Below are positions 10,047-18,823 of a DNA stretch of 31,048 bases, in pieces. The stretch spans positions 1 through 31,048 of the forward strand of contig CAYLME010000021.1 of the NCBI GenBank assembly GCA_964384585.1. Direction: 5' to 3'. A model generated the notes under the pieces. It saw only the letters and a list, made by a program, of their open reading frames with translations, ran no database searches and was not told where the DNA came from. Position 1 is the first letter of the stretch; each line of letters opens with the position of its first letter. The translations under genes were made by a program, and so were the position numbers. Source of the DNA: DASTYK01 sp964384585. GTDB taxonomy: Bacteria > Gemmatimonadota > Gemmatimonadetes > Longimicrobiales > RSA9.

Positions 10047-10382
10047 GTGATTCCACAACGTCTGCTGCGCCCGCTGCTCGTGCTGCTGTCCGTCGTGCCG
10101 CCGCTCCTGCTGGGCGCGTGCGGCCGCGGCGACCGGGCGCCCATGTCCGACGACACGTTCGTCCGGGTCATGGTGGACCTGCGCCGGGCCGCGGCCGTCA
10201 CGAGTTCCGACACGAGCGGCTTCGTGATCATGCGCGACAGCATCCTCGCCGCGGCGGGCGTCAGCGATTCCGCGCTCTACGCGTGGATCAACGCCACCTC
10301 GAGCGATCCGGAGCGAATCGGCCGCGTTTTCCGGGAAATCCGCGATTCGATGCGGGTGCAGCCCGACACGGTTCCGCAGTGA
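10047..10382 (+). CDS. Small lipoprotein, DUF4296-like
   Basis: A 111-residue protein. A hydrophobic signal ends in the lipobox LLGAC (Cys25), so the mature protein should be a lipid-anchored domain of about 87 residues. The mature part opens with an FVRVMVDLRRAAA-type helix and closes with YAWINATSSDPERIGRVFREI. That spacing recalls the DUF4296 lipoproteins of Bacteroidota; the link is by eye only. No catalytic residues are apparent and the function is unknown. The GTG at 10047 has GGAG at 10040-10043, a short spacing. It is divergent from the M14 peptidase and 64 nt before the small Cys-containing gene on the same strand. Confidence 0.75.
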   Translation: MIPQRLLRPLLVLLSVVPPLLLGACGRGDRAPMSDDTFVRVMVDLRRAAAVTSSDTSGFVIMRDSILAAAGVSDSALYAWINATSSDPERIGRVFREIRDSMRVQPDTVPQ

Positions 10383-10446
10383 GCGGCGAGGCCTCGGCTG
10401 GCTCGGAGATTGCACCTTTCGACGACACCGGCAACCTGAGGCCAGG

Positions 10447-10668
10447 ATGATGGAACTGCGGCATACGAGTGGGGAATGTACCGGCAACTGGCGGCTGCTC
10501 GGTACCGGCCGCCAGCGCGTCATCCGGTGCGACCTCTGTGATGCCGAGCATGCGGCCAGCGCTGAGAACCGGCTGGCGGCCATCGACGAGAACTACGCCG
10601 GCATCTACCTGCGCCGGCTCGCCGCGGAGGGCGCGGCGCTCGACCCGCCGGGACCGGGCAGCCGCTGA
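10447..10668 (+). CDS. Small hypothetical protein with a possible Cys/His metal site
   Basis: A 73-residue protein that I do not recognise. Cys11, the pair Cys28-x2-Cys31 and His35 could form a zinc ribbon-like site. The C-terminal half is helical with an Ala-rich tail. There is no signal peptide or membrane segment, so it is probably cytoplasmic. The ATG at 10447 has GAGG at 10438-10441, a good distance; the next codon is also ATG. It follows the lipoprotein gene by 64 nt and converges on guaA, ending 31 nt before the guaA stop. Being short, it could be spurious, but start signal, strand context and composition favour a real gene. Confidence 0.6.
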   Translation: MMELRHTSGECTGNWRLLGTGRQRVIRCDLCDAEHAASAENRLAAIDENYAGIYLRRLAAEGAALDPPGPGSR

Positions 10669-10699
10669 CTCCGGACGTGGCAGGACCGCAGTTCTCCGT

Positions 10700-12244
10700 C
10701 TACTCCCACTCGATCGTTGCGGGCGGCTTCGAGCTGACGTCGTAGCAGACGCGGTTCACGCCCGTCACCTCATTGATGATCCGGTTCGAGATCCGCCCGA
10801 GCACGTCATAGGGAAACGGGTACCAGTCGGCGGTCATTCCGTCGCGACTGGTCACGGCACGCAGCGCGATCACGTTCTCGTACGTGCGCGCATCCCCCAT
10901 CACACCGACGCTGTGCACCGGCAGCAGCACGGCGAACGCCTGCCAGATGTCGTCGTACAGACCGGCGGCGCGGATCTCCTCGAGGTAGATCGCGTCGGCC
11001 TCGCGCAGCACGTCCAGCCGACTCCTGTTCGCCGGACCGAGCACGCGGATCGCGAGACCGGGCCCCGGGAACGGATGCCGGCCGACCAGCTCCTCCGGCA
11101 GACCGAGTTCGCGACCGACGTTGCGCACTTCGTCCTTGAACAGCTCGCGCAACGGCTCGACCAGCTCGAACGTCATGTCCTCCGGCAGGCCGCCCACGTT
11201 GTGGTGCGTCTTGATCACGGCTGACGGCCCCTTCACCGACTGCGACTCGATCACGTCCGGATAGAGCGTACCCTGGACCAGGAAGCGTGCATCGCCTGCG
11301 TCGCGCGCCCCGCGCTCGAACACGCGGATGAACGTCTCGCCGATCCGCTTGCGCTTCTGCTCGGGCTCTTCGATGCCCTCGAGCTTCGACAGGAACTCCT
11401 GCGATGCATCCACGACCACGAGCTTCGCACCGAGATGCTGGCGGAACGTACGCTCGACGCTTTCGCGCTCGCCCTTCCGCAGCAGCCCGTTGTCGACGAA
11501 GATGCACGTCAGCTGATCGCCGATCGCCTTGTGCACGAGCGCGGCCGCGACACTCGAGTCGACGCCACCGCTCAGGCCGCAGATCACCTGCCCCTCACCG
11601 ACCTGTGCGCGGATGCGGTCGATCGATTCGTCGATGAATGAACCGGGCGTCCAGGTCGGCTCACAGCCGCAGATATCGAACGCGAAGTTCGAGATGATCT
11701 CATCGCCGCGCGGCGTGTGCGCAACCTCCGGGTGGAACTGCACGCCGAACACCGGCGCGCCCTCGGCCCGGAACGCGGCAACCGGCAGATCGGACGTGGC
11801 CGCGAGTGTGCGGAAGCCGGCGGGTGCGCTGTCCACGTGATCGCCGTGGCTCGCCCAGACCGTGATCGGCTCGCCGGCCTGGAAGCCGTCGAACAGGTCG
11901 TCAGGCTCGGTGACGACGAGCTGCGCGCGACCGTACTCCCGCTTGCCGGCGACGACTGATGCGCCGCTCGCCTGGGCGATCAGCTGCATGCCGTAGCAGA
12001 TGCCGAGCACGGGCACGCCGATCTCGAGCAGCTGCTCGTCCAGCTTCGGCACATCGACGTCATACACGGACGACGGCCCACCCGACAGGATGATGCCCTT
12101 GGGCTGCCACTCCCGGACGAACGCGATCGAGACCGTGGGCGGGTGGATCTCGCAGTACACGCGCTCTTCGCGGATGCGCCGCGCGATCAGCTGCGTGAAT
12201 TGCGAGCCGTAGTCGAGAATCAGGATGCGGTTCTGCGTATCCAT
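10700..12244 (-). CDS. guaA: GMP synthase (glutamine-hydrolysing)
   Basis: A 514-residue enzyme, slightly shorter than the E. coli protein of 525. It converts XMP, glutamine and ATP to GMP in the last step of guanine nucleotide synthesis. The N-terminal class I amidotransferase has its nucleophile in GICYGMQ (Cys83) and the His/Glu pair in VQFHPE (His170, Glu172). The ATP pyrophosphatase domain has SGGVDSS (224-230). The C-terminal dimerisation domain ends in the highly conserved KPPATIEWE. It starts 5 nt after the lysA stop and is the last gene of the long mreB-guaA run. No clear terminator is visible in the 31 nt before the convergent plus-strand gene. Confidence 0.97.
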   Translation of the reverse strand: MDTQNRILILDYGSQFTQLIARRIREERVYCEIHPPTVSIAFVREWQPKGIILSGGPSSVYDVDVPKLDEQLLEIGVPVLGICYGMQLIAQASGASVVAGKREYGRAQLVVTEPDDLFDGFQAGEPITVWASHGDHVDSAPAGFRTLAATSDLPVAAFRAEGAPVFGVQFHPEVAHTPRGDEIISNFAFDICGCEPTWTPGSFIDESIDRIRAQVGEGQVICGLSGGVDSSVAAALVHKAIGDQLTCIFVDNGLLRKGERESVERTFRQHLGAKLVVVDASQEFLSKLEGIEEPEQKRKRIGETFIRVFERGARDAGDARFLVQGTLYPDVIESQSVKGPSAVIKTHHNVGGLPEDMTFELVEPLRELFKDEVRNVGRELGLPEELVGRHPFPGPGLAIRVLGPANRSRLDVLREADAIYLEEIRAAGLYDDIWQAFAVLLPVHSVGVMGDARTYENVIALRAVTSRDGMTADWYPFPYDVLGRISNRIINEVTGVNRVCYDVSSKPPATIEWE

Positions 12245-12249
12245 TTCAG

Positions 12250-13515
12250 TCAGTCCTGGTCGAGCAGTTCGACCTCGCCCCTCACGAGATCGTCGAGCGT
12301 CTCGCGCGGCCGGATCAAGCGGTGCGTGTCGCCCTGCACGAGCACTTCTGCCGGGCGTGTGCGTGCGTTGTACGTCGATGCCATGGAGAATCCGTAGGCG
12401 CCCGTTGTTCCGATCACGATGAGCTCGCCCGGCTCTGGCATCTCGATGCCACGATCGAGGGCCAGGAAGTCACCGCTCTCACAGATCGGCCCGACCACAT
12501 CCACGACGCGTGTCCTGCGCGCGGCGTGCAGCTGTGCGGGCTGAACACGATGATAGCTCGAGTAGTGACTCGGCCGAAGCAGGTCGTTCATGCCAGCGTC
12601 CGTGATCACGAACGTCTTGCCGCCCATCTCCTTCACGTAGACAACGCGTGCCAGCAGCACGCCCGCGGGTCCCACGATGAAGCGGCCGGGCTCGAGCAGC
12701 AGGCGCAGACCGGTCGGCTCGATGAGCGGACGCAGCACGTCAGCGAACGCGCTCGCCGGTGGGGTGCTCTCCTCGTCGTAGCTGATGCCGAAGCCGCCGC
12801 CCACGTCGATGAACTCGAGCTCGATGCCATCCGTGTGCAGCAGGTCCACCAGATCGAGGATGCGCTGGACCGACAACCGGTACGGCTCCACGTCCACGAT
12901 CTGGCTGCCGATGTGCGCGTCGATGCCGCGCACATGGATGCCCGGGAGCGATGCCGCGAGTCGGTACAACCCGCGCGCCTCCGTGTACGGGATCCCGAAC
13001 TTGGTCTGTTTGTGGCCCGTGGACGTGTAATGGTGGGGCGTCTGTGTCTCGACGTCCGGATTGACACGCAGCGCTATCGGCGCACGCTTGCCGAGCGTCG
13101 CCGCGAGTTCGGCGAGCGAGCGCAGCTCGCCCTCGCTCTCGACGTTGAAGCTGTAGATGCCTGCATCGAGCGCCGCAGCGAGCTCCGTCACCGTCTTGCC
13201 GACGCCACTGAAGACGATGCGCTCTGCGGGCACGCCTGCGAGCTGGGCGCGATGCAGTTCCCCCGCACTGACGATGTCCGCGCCGGCGCCGAGCTCACGC
13301 AGCATCCGGAGCACCGACAGGTTGCCGTTCGCCTTGACGGAGTATGCGATCAGGCGGTCGAGCGGAGCGAACGCCTCGTCAAAAGCGCGGTAGCGCTGGG
13401 TGATCTCGGTTGCACTGTAGACGTAGAGCGGTGTGCCGTGCTCGACGACGAGCTGCTCGACCGCAACATCCTCGCAGTGCAGGTGACCGCTCCGGTACTG
13501 GAACGCGCTCGTCAC
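12250..13515 (-). CDS. lysA: Diaminopimelate decarboxylase
   Basis: A 421-residue PLP enzyme that decarboxylates meso-diaminopimelate to lysine. The PLP lysine is in AYSVKANGN (Lys61). The phosphate-binding GGGFG loop, the EPGRF motif and the active-site Cys in PICESGDF are present. The GTG at 13515 (7 nt after the proS stop) gives the typical opening, with an HLHCEDV segment shortly after. A GTG at 13533 is possible and would overlap proS by 11 nt. Placement between proS and guaA has no obvious pathway logic; no other lysine-pathway gene is in the window. Confidence 0.95.
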   Translation of the reverse strand: MTSAFQYRSGHLHCEDVAVEQLVVEHGTPLYVYSATEITQRYRAFDEAFAPLDRLIAYSVKANGNLSVLRMLRELGAGADIVSAGELHRAQLAGVPAERIVFSGVGKTVTELAAALDAGIYSFNVESEGELRSLAELAATLGKRAPIALRVNPDVETQTPHHYTSTGHKQTKFGIPYTEARGLYRLAASLPGIHVRGIDAHIGSQIVDVEPYRLSVQRILDLVDLLHTDGIELEFIDVGGGFGISYDEESTPPASAFADVLRPLIEPTGLRLLLEPGRFIVGPAGVLLARVVYVKEMGGKTFVITDAGMNDLLRPSHYSSYHRVQPAQLHAARRTRVVDVVGPICESGDFLALDRGIEMPEPGELIVIGTTGAYGFSMASTYNARTRPAEVLVQGDTHRLIRPRETLDDLVRGEVELLDQD

Positions 13516-13522
13516 GGCAGTC

Positions 13523-15025
13523 TCAGTATGCACGAGCCCAGACCGCTTCGTGCTGCGCCGTGCCACCGCACACGAGACAGGCTGCCGGCGCATCGGGCGA
13601 GCGGAACTCCGCGTCCGGCAGTACGCGGATCGTCGCCTTCGTGTCGTCCTTCACGCGCGTCTCGCATTCTGCCGAGCCGCACCAGCCAGCGAACACGAAG
13701 CCGCCGTCTCCCTCGATGATCTCGCGGAAGCGCGCGTAGTCCGTGACGCCCCTGTGCGTGTTTGCCTCGCGACGCGCGAGTGCACGCTCGAACAGCGCCT
13801 GCTGGTAGCGTGCGAGGCGCTCCGTGATCGCGGACGCGGCCTGCGACTCGGGCACGGCTTCCTTGCGCGGTATGCCGTCCAGCTCGAGCCGGGTCACCAC
13901 CATCAGCTGCTGCGCATCCATGTCCTTCGGTCCGATCTCGACGCGCAGCGGTACACCCTTGCGCTCCCACTCGTAGAACTTGGGACCCGGCTTGAGCGTG
14001 TCGCGTGCGTCCACGTGGATGCGGACACCGGCCGCGCGCAGGCTCGCCGAGATCTCATCGGCCTTGGCGAGCACCCGCTCACGCTCCTCGTCCTTGCGGT
14101 AGATCGGCACGATGACCACCTGGATCGGCGCGAGCTTCGGCGGCATGACCATGCCGTGGTCGTCGCCATGCGTCATCACGAGGCCGCCGATCAGGCGCGT
14201 GGATACACCCCAGGAAGTGTTGTACGCGTACTCCTCCTGGCCACTCTCCGCCTGGAACTTGAGATCGAACTGCCGGGCGAAGTTCTGGCCGAGCATGTGC
14301 GAGGTGCCGGCCTGCAGCGCCTTGTTGTCCTGCATCAGCGCCTCGAGCGCATGTGTTCGTACCGCACCGGGAAAGCGCTCCGATTCCGTCTTCTGCCCGG
14401 TTAGCACGGGCATCGCCATCCAGTTCTCCATGAAGTCGCGGTACACGCCGAGCATGCGAACAGCCTCCTCCGTCGCCTCGTCTTCGGAGGCATGCGCGGT
14501 GTGTCCTTCCTGCCACAGGAACTCGGTCGTGCGCAGGAACAGCCGCGTGCGCATCTCCCAGCGCACCACGTTCGCCCACTGGTTGATCAGCAAGGGCAGG
14601 TCGCGGTAGCTCTGCACCCACTTCGCGAACATGTCGTAGATGATCGTCTCCGACGTGGGCCGCACGACCAGCGGTTCCTCGAGCTTCGATTCCGGGTCCG
14701 GGATCAGCTCGCCATCCGCGCCCTTCACCAGCCGCGTATGGGTGACGATCGCCATCTCCTTCGCGAAGCCCTCCACATGCTGCGCCTCGCGCGTGATGTA
14801 GCTCTGCGGAATGAACAACGGGAAATACGCGTTCTGATGGCCGGTCGCCTTGAACATCGCGTCGAGCGCATCGCGCATGTTTTCCCACAGTGTGTAACCG
14901 TAGGGACGGATGACCATGCACCCGCGCACCGGCGAATAGTCCGCCAGTTCCGCGCGCAGCACGATCTCGTTGTACCATGCGCTGAAGTCGTCCGCGCGTG
15001 CTGTCAGTCCCTTTTCCGCTGCCAT
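13523..15025 (-). CDS. proS: Prolyl-tRNA synthetase, archaeal/eukaryotic type
   Basis: A 500-residue class II synthetase charging tRNA-Pro. It lacks the large editing insertion of the E. coli-type enzyme and has the extra C-terminal domain of the other type, as in Thermus. Class II motifs are visible: RPTSETIIYDMF, the VRWEMRTRLFLRTTEFLWQE region (motif 2) and VMTHGDDHGMVMPP near motif 3. The C-terminal domain has two Cys pairs (WCGSAEC and CLVCGG) that should bind zinc, and it ends in the typical Tyr. The ATG at 15025 has GGAGG 8 nt upstream, located inside the preceding small gene, whose stop is 1 nt away. This form is common in several bacterial phyla, so it need not be a recent transfer. 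Confidence 0.96.
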   Translation of the reverse strand: MAAEKGLTARADDFSAWYNEIVLRAELADYSPVRGCMVIRPYGYTLWENMRDALDAMFKATGHQNAYFPLFIPQSYITREAQHVEGFAKEMAIVTHTRLVKGADGELIPDPESKLEEPLVVRPTSETIIYDMFAKWVQSYRDLPLLINQWANVVRWEMRTRLFLRTTEFLWQEGHTAHASEDEATEEAVRMLGVYRDFMENWMAMPVLTGQKTESERFPGAVRTHALEALMQDNKALQAGTSHMLGQNFARQFDLKFQAESGQEEYAYNTSWGVSTRLIGGLVMTHGDDHGMVMPPKLAPIQVVIVPIYRKDEERERVLAKADEISASLRAAGVRIHVDARDTLKPGPKFYEWERKGVPLRVEIGPKDMDAQQLMVVTRLELDGIPRKEAVPESQAASAITERLARYQQALFERALARREANTHRGVTDYARFREIIEGDGGFVFAGWCGSAECETRVKDDTKATIRVLPDAEFRSPDAPAACLVCGGTAQHEAVWARAY

Positions 15026-15026
15026 C

Positions 15027-15302
15027 TCACTGTCCTCCGGAATCCGGTCCGCGCGCCGCGTCCCGGCTCTCGCGATATCGCTGTATCAAGAAGAGAATCA
15101 TTGCAGGCACGATCACGAGTACGGAGAGCAGCAGCCAACGCTTCACGAAACCCATGCCCGGCAGGCGTACGAACAACGCGATCAGTGCGGCACCGCCCAG
15201 CGTGACGAACACCAACAGCGCGAACAGCCCCCAAGTGTAGACCTGCGCCTTGCGTATGATGCGACGTCGCGCTTCGGCTGCTTCGCGCTCCTTCTCGTTC
15301 AT
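15027..15302 (-). CDS. Small two-helix membrane protein of unknown function
   Basis: A 91-residue protein with a charged N-terminus (Glu/Arg-rich, about residues 1-20) and two hydrophobic segments (about 23-46 and 56-74). A polar tail ends in PDSGGQ. Both termini are predicted cytoplasmic because of flanking Arg/Lys. The start overlaps the hisS stop in an ATGA quartet and the stop is 1 nt from the proS start. It is therefore very likely expressed with two aminoacyl-tRNA synthetases. I do not recognise a family, and nothing in the sequence assigns a function. Tight packing in the operon makes it a real gene. Confidence 0.75.
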   Translation of the reverse strand: MNEKEREAAEARRRIIRKAQVYTWGLFALLVFVTLGGAALIALFVRLPGMGFVKRWLLLSVLVIVPAMILFLIQRYRESRDAARGPDSGGQ

Positions 15303-16603
15303 GCGCCTCTCTGGGTCAGCTCGCCTGCGAGCACGCGCTCGATCGGGACGCGCTCCTCGCCACCCGTCCCCATCGTTCGGACCACCGCCACGCCGGCCGC
15401 GACCTCGTCCGGTCCGAAGACCACGACGTGACGCGCACCACGCGCATCCGCATCCTTGAACTGCTTGCCGACACCGGTCGGTCGCAGTGCATACAGCACG
15501 CTGCGGCCGCCATGTCGCAGCGCGTGCGCCGCACGCAGCAGCAACTCCTGCTCGTTTTCCGTGACGGCGACGAGGTAAACGTCGACGCTCGGTGCCGTGT
15601 CCGGAAGCAGGTCGAGATCGCGCAACAGTTCGGTCAGCACGACATCGCCCATGCCGAAGCCGACGGCCGGAAGGTCCGCTCCGCTCACCGTGCCGAGCAG
15701 GCGATCGTAGCGGCCACCACCACAGATCGCACGCAGCTCTCCGCGCCGGTCGAAGATCTCGAATACGATTCCCGTGTAGTACGCGAGGCCCCGCACGATG
15801 GAAGCGTCATAGGCGACGAAGCTTCCGAACCCCATCGCATCGAGCCGCTGCTGGAACTGAGCGATGCGGTCGATTTCGGCGCCGACGCCTTCGACACTGC
15901 CGAACTCGGTGCGCAGCGCATCCAGGCTGCCGGCGCGGAACACGCGGAACACGCGCTCGATCGCGGCATCGTCGAGTCCCGCCTCATCGCGCAGCCGCGC
16001 ACCGATCCGCTCGTCCGTGTCACGACCGAGCTTGTCCACCGCATTGTAGGCACGCGGCAGGTTGGCCTCGGTCACACCGATCTCGAGCAGCAGCCGTTCG
16101 AGCAGCCGCCTGTCGTTGTAACGTGCGACGATGTGCGATTCCGTCAGACCCAGGGCGCGCAACCCGTCGAGTGCGACCGCCAGGATCTCGGCGTCCGCGG
16201 CACTGTCCGCTTCGCCCAGCAGATCGACGTTCCACTGGAAGTGCTCGCGCAGCCGTCCGCGCTGCGTCCGCTCATAGCGGAACAACTGCGGCATCGAAAA
16301 CCAGCGGATCGGCTTGCGCAGCCCGCCGGCGCGTGCACCGACCATCCGCGCCAGCGTCGGCGTCATCTCCGGACGCAGTGCCACCTCGCGGCCGCCCTTG
16401 TCCGTGAAATTGTAGAGTTGCCCGACGATCTCGTCACCGCTCTTGTCCGTATACAGCTCGAGTGCCTCGAGGGGAGGGCCATCGTACTCCTCGAAGCCGT
16501 AGCGATGCGCGACTTCGCGCCAGGTGCTCGTGATGTGCGCGCGGACGGCGAATTCGGCTGGGTAGAAGTCCCGGAAGCCCGGCAGGCTCGTATACGTCGG
16601 CAT
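15299..16603 (-). CDS. hisS: Histidyl-tRNA synthetase
   Basis: A 434-residue class II synthetase charging tRNA-His. Motifs: LPGFRDFYP at the N-terminus, RPEMT (77-81), the motif 2 region FRYERTQRGRLREHFQWNVD (109-128), the HisA motif GLAYYTGIVFEIF, and GGRYDRL. A typical anticodon-binding domain at the C-terminus begins around SVDVYLVAVTENE. The ATG at 16603 puts the LPGFRD motif next to the start. The frame is open 45 nt further, but that would run into folC. The gap to folC is 10 nt, and the stop overlaps the small membrane protein gene. Confidence 0.96.
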   Translation of the reverse strand: MPTYTSLPGFRDFYPAEFAVRAHITSTWREVAHRYGFEEYDGPPLEALELYTDKSGDEIVGQLYNFTDKGGREVALRPEMTPTLARMVGARAGGLRKPIRWFSMPQLFRYERTQRGRLREHFQWNVDLLGEADSAADAEILAVALDGLRALGLTESHIVARYNDRRLLERLLLEIGVTEANLPRAYNAVDKLGRDTDERIGARLRDEAGLDDAAIERVFRVFRAGSLDALRTEFGSVEGVGAEIDRIAQFQQRLDAMGFGSFVAYDASIVRGLAYYTGIVFEIFDRRGELRAICGGGRYDRLLGTVSGADLPAVGFGMGDVVLTELLRDLDLLPDTAPSVDVYLVAVTENEQELLLRAAHALRHGGRSVLYALRPTGVGKQFKDADARGARHVVVFGPDEVAAGVAVVRTMGTGGEERVPIERVLAGELTQRGA

Positions 16604-16613
16604 TGGCGCGAAT

Positions 16614-17939
16614 CTAGACGACGAACGAAGGCGGCGGCAAGGAGGCATCGGCGCCCCAGGGCGCGTGACCGAGCGCGATCATCGCATCGCCGACCGTGTG
16701 GAAGGAGCCCGTCACCACGACGCTACCGCCCGCAGCCGCGCGCCAGCAGGCCTCGAGTGCCGCCGTGAAGTCCTCGACCACGCGCGTATTCGCCGACGGC
16801 ACCTCCGCCAGCACCTCGCGCGGGTTCCAGCAGCGCTCCGCCGGCGCCGTCGGCGGTGCGGTCAGCACGACCTCGTCCGCAGCCGCCTGCAGCGGTCGCA
16901 GCATGGCACGCCAGTCCTTGTCGCCCAGTACGCCCACGAGCATCACCAGCCGTCGCGGCAGCTCGAGCCGCCGCAGTGCACTGACCAGCACTTTCACGCC
17001 CGCCTCGTTGTGCGCGACATCATAGAGCCACGTCGTCCCAGCGCTCCGCACGAGCTGCAGCCGCCCCGGCCACGAGACCGCCGCGACTCCCGCTCCCAGG
17101 ACGTCAGCATCCGGCCGCAGCGGCGCATCCAGGCGGTCGAGGGCATGTACGGCAAGCGCGACATTCCGCGCCTGGTGCTCACCGATCAGCGGCGTCTGGA
17201 GTCGGAGCCTCCCCATCCGCGCCGTCCGTACCGTGAGGCTGGTGCCGGCAAGCGAGACCGTCACGTCTGACGGCTCGTCCGGAGGCAGCACATCGATCGC
17301 CGCACCGACCTCGCGTGCGCGCGCCCGGAACACTTCGAGCACGATCGGATCGGTTTCCGCGGTGATCACAGGGACTGCGGGCTTGATGATACCGGCCTTC
17401 TCTCCTGCGACCTGCTCGACCGTGTCACCGAGGAGCTGCACGTGATCAAGCGACACGTTCGTGAGCACGCTCAGCGCGGGTGTGATCACGTTCGTTGCGT
17501 CGAGCCGGCCACCGAGACCGACCTCGACCACGGCAACGTCCACGCGCGCATCCGCGAGCGCCAGGAACGCGATCGCCGTCGTCGCCTCGAAGAAGGATGC
17601 CTCCGCGCGCGTGATGTGCGGCCACAGCGGACCTGCCCCAGCAAGCAGCGCCTGCTCCGTGATCGGCACGCCGTCGATGCGGATGCGTTCGCGGAACGTC
17701 GTCAGGTGAGGGGAGGAATAGAGACCCGTACGATGACCTGCCGCCTGCAGGACCTGCGCGATGGTCGCGGCGACACTGCCCTTCCCGTTCGTGCCGCCGA
17801 CATGGATCGTCGGGTAGGACGCATGCGGATCGCCGACCGTGGCGAGCAGCGAGCGTGTGCGTTCGAGCCCCCAGCGGATCCCGCCCGTCAGCCGTGGGAA
17901 CAGCTCACGGACGAGCTCGTCGTAGCGCAGCGCCGTCAA
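16614..17939 (-). CDS. folC: Bifunctional folylpolyglutamate/dihydrofolate synthase
   Basis: A 441-residue Mur-ligase-like enzyme that adds glutamate to dihydropteroate and folates. The P-loop GGTNGKGSV is at 48-56. The segments YSSPHLTTFRERI, VEVGLGGRLDATNV, SLDHVQLLG with GEKAGIIKP, and the C-terminal YDVAHNEAG and VVVTGSFHTVG are all typical. The start is TTG at 17939, in a TTGA quartet with the accD stop (17936-17939); no better start gives a complete N-terminus. TTG is a weak initiator, so output is probably set by translation of accD. The pairing accD-folC is seen in many bacteria. Confidence 0.95.
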   Translation of the reverse strand: MTALRYDELVRELFPRLTGGIRWGLERTRSLLATVGDPHASYPTIHVGGTNGKGSVAATIAQVLQAAGHRTGLYSSPHLTTFRERIRIDGVPITEQALLAGAGPLWPHITRAEASFFEATTAIAFLALADARVDVAVVEVGLGGRLDATNVITPALSVLTNVSLDHVQLLGDTVEQVAGEKAGIIKPAVPVITAETDPIVLEVFRARAREVGAAIDVLPPDEPSDVTVSLAGTSLTVRTARMGRLRLQTPLIGEHQARNVALAVHALDRLDAPLRPDADVLGAGVAAVSWPGRLQLVRSAGTTWLYDVAHNEAGVKVLVSALRRLELPRRLVMLVGVLGDKDWRAMLRPLQAAADEVVLTAPPTAPAERCWNPREVLAEVPSANTRVVEDFTAALEACWRAAAGGSVVVTGSFHTVGDAMIALGHAPWGADASLPPPSFVV

Positions 17940-18823
17940 GCGCTCTCGCGATCCTCCCGGCCGTTGGAGCTGGACGGCGCCGGCAGCCCGAGCATGTGCC
18001 GCAGCAGCTGCGCGATCCTGGGCACGAGCTCGCGACGATCCACGATCGCATCCACCATGCCGTGCTGCAGCAGGAACTCGGAGCGCTGAAAGCCATCGGG
18101 CAACTCCTGCTTGATCGTCTGCTCGATCACACGCGGACCCGCAAAACCGATGAGCGCGCCGGGCTCGGCGAGGATCGCATCACCGAGCATGGCATAGGAC
18201 GCCGTGACGCCGCCCGTGGTCGGGTTGGTCAGGATCGAGATGAACGGGAGCCCTTCCTCATGCAGCTGCGCCAGCATGGCGGAGGTCTTCGCCATCTGCA
18301 TGAGCGATAGGATGCCCTCCATCATGCGTGCACCGCCGGACGCGCTCAGGACGATGAGCGGTATGCCGCGCTCGATCGCGAGGTGTCCGAGCCGTGTGAT
18401 CTTCTCGCCCACGACGGAGCCCATGCTGCCGCCGATGAACTCGAAGTCCATCACCGCGATTGCAACCGGAATGCCCTCCATGGTGCCCGTTGCCGTGCGC
18501 ACGGCATCACCTGGACCGTGGCGTCGCTCCGCTGCTTCCAGCCGCTGCGGATAGGGCTTCAGGTCCACGAAGTCGAGCGGATCATCGCTGCGCAGTTCCA
18601 GGAAGTGCTCTTCGTAATCCTCCTCGTCGAAGAGGGCGCGCAGGTAGCCTTCGGCAGTCAGCCGCTGGTGATGGCCGCACTCCGGACAGACGAACAGGTT
18701 CTGCTCCATGCGCGCGCGGTAGACGATCTCACCGCACGAGGGGCACTTGTCGAACACGTCCGACGGCAGGTCGCGCCGGTCTTCAGCGCGCAGCTTCTGC
18801 TTCGGTTTCTTGAACCAGGACAC
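17936..18823 (-). CDS. accD: Acetyl-CoA carboxylase carboxyltransferase subunit beta
   Basis: A 295-residue subunit. With AccA it transfers CO2 from carboxybiotin to acetyl-CoA to form malonyl-CoA, the first step of fatty-acid synthesis. The N-terminal zinc ribbon has CPSC and CPEC (cysteines 27, 30, 46, 49). The crotonase-fold core has FIGGSMGSVVGEKI, SASGGARM and NPTTGGVTAS. The GTG at 18823 directly abuts the rodA stop. The last residues overlap the folC TTG start. The partner accA is not in the window. Lying downstream of mreBCD-rodA, it may tie membrane lipid supply to wall elongation; that is inference. Confidence 0.96.
   Translation of the reverse strand: MSWFKKPKQKLRAEDRRDLPSDVFDKCPSCGEIVYRARMEQNLFVCPECGHHQRLTAEGYLRALFDEEDYEEHFLELRSDDPLDFVDLKPYPQRLEAAERRHGPGDAVRTATGTMEGIPVAIAVMDFEFIGGSMGSVVGEKITRLGHLAIERGIPLIVLSASGGARMMEGILSLMQMAKTSAMLAQLHEEGLPFISILTNPTTGGVTASYAMLGDAILAEPGALIGFAGPRVIEQTIKQELPDGFQRSEFLLQHGMVDAIVDRRELVPRIAQLLRHMLGLPAPSSSNGREDRESA

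Noticed and set aside
13523..15025. Recent horizontal transfer of the archaeal-type proS
   Set aside because: Base composition and operon embedding match its neighbours, and this enzyme type is native to many bacterial phyla.
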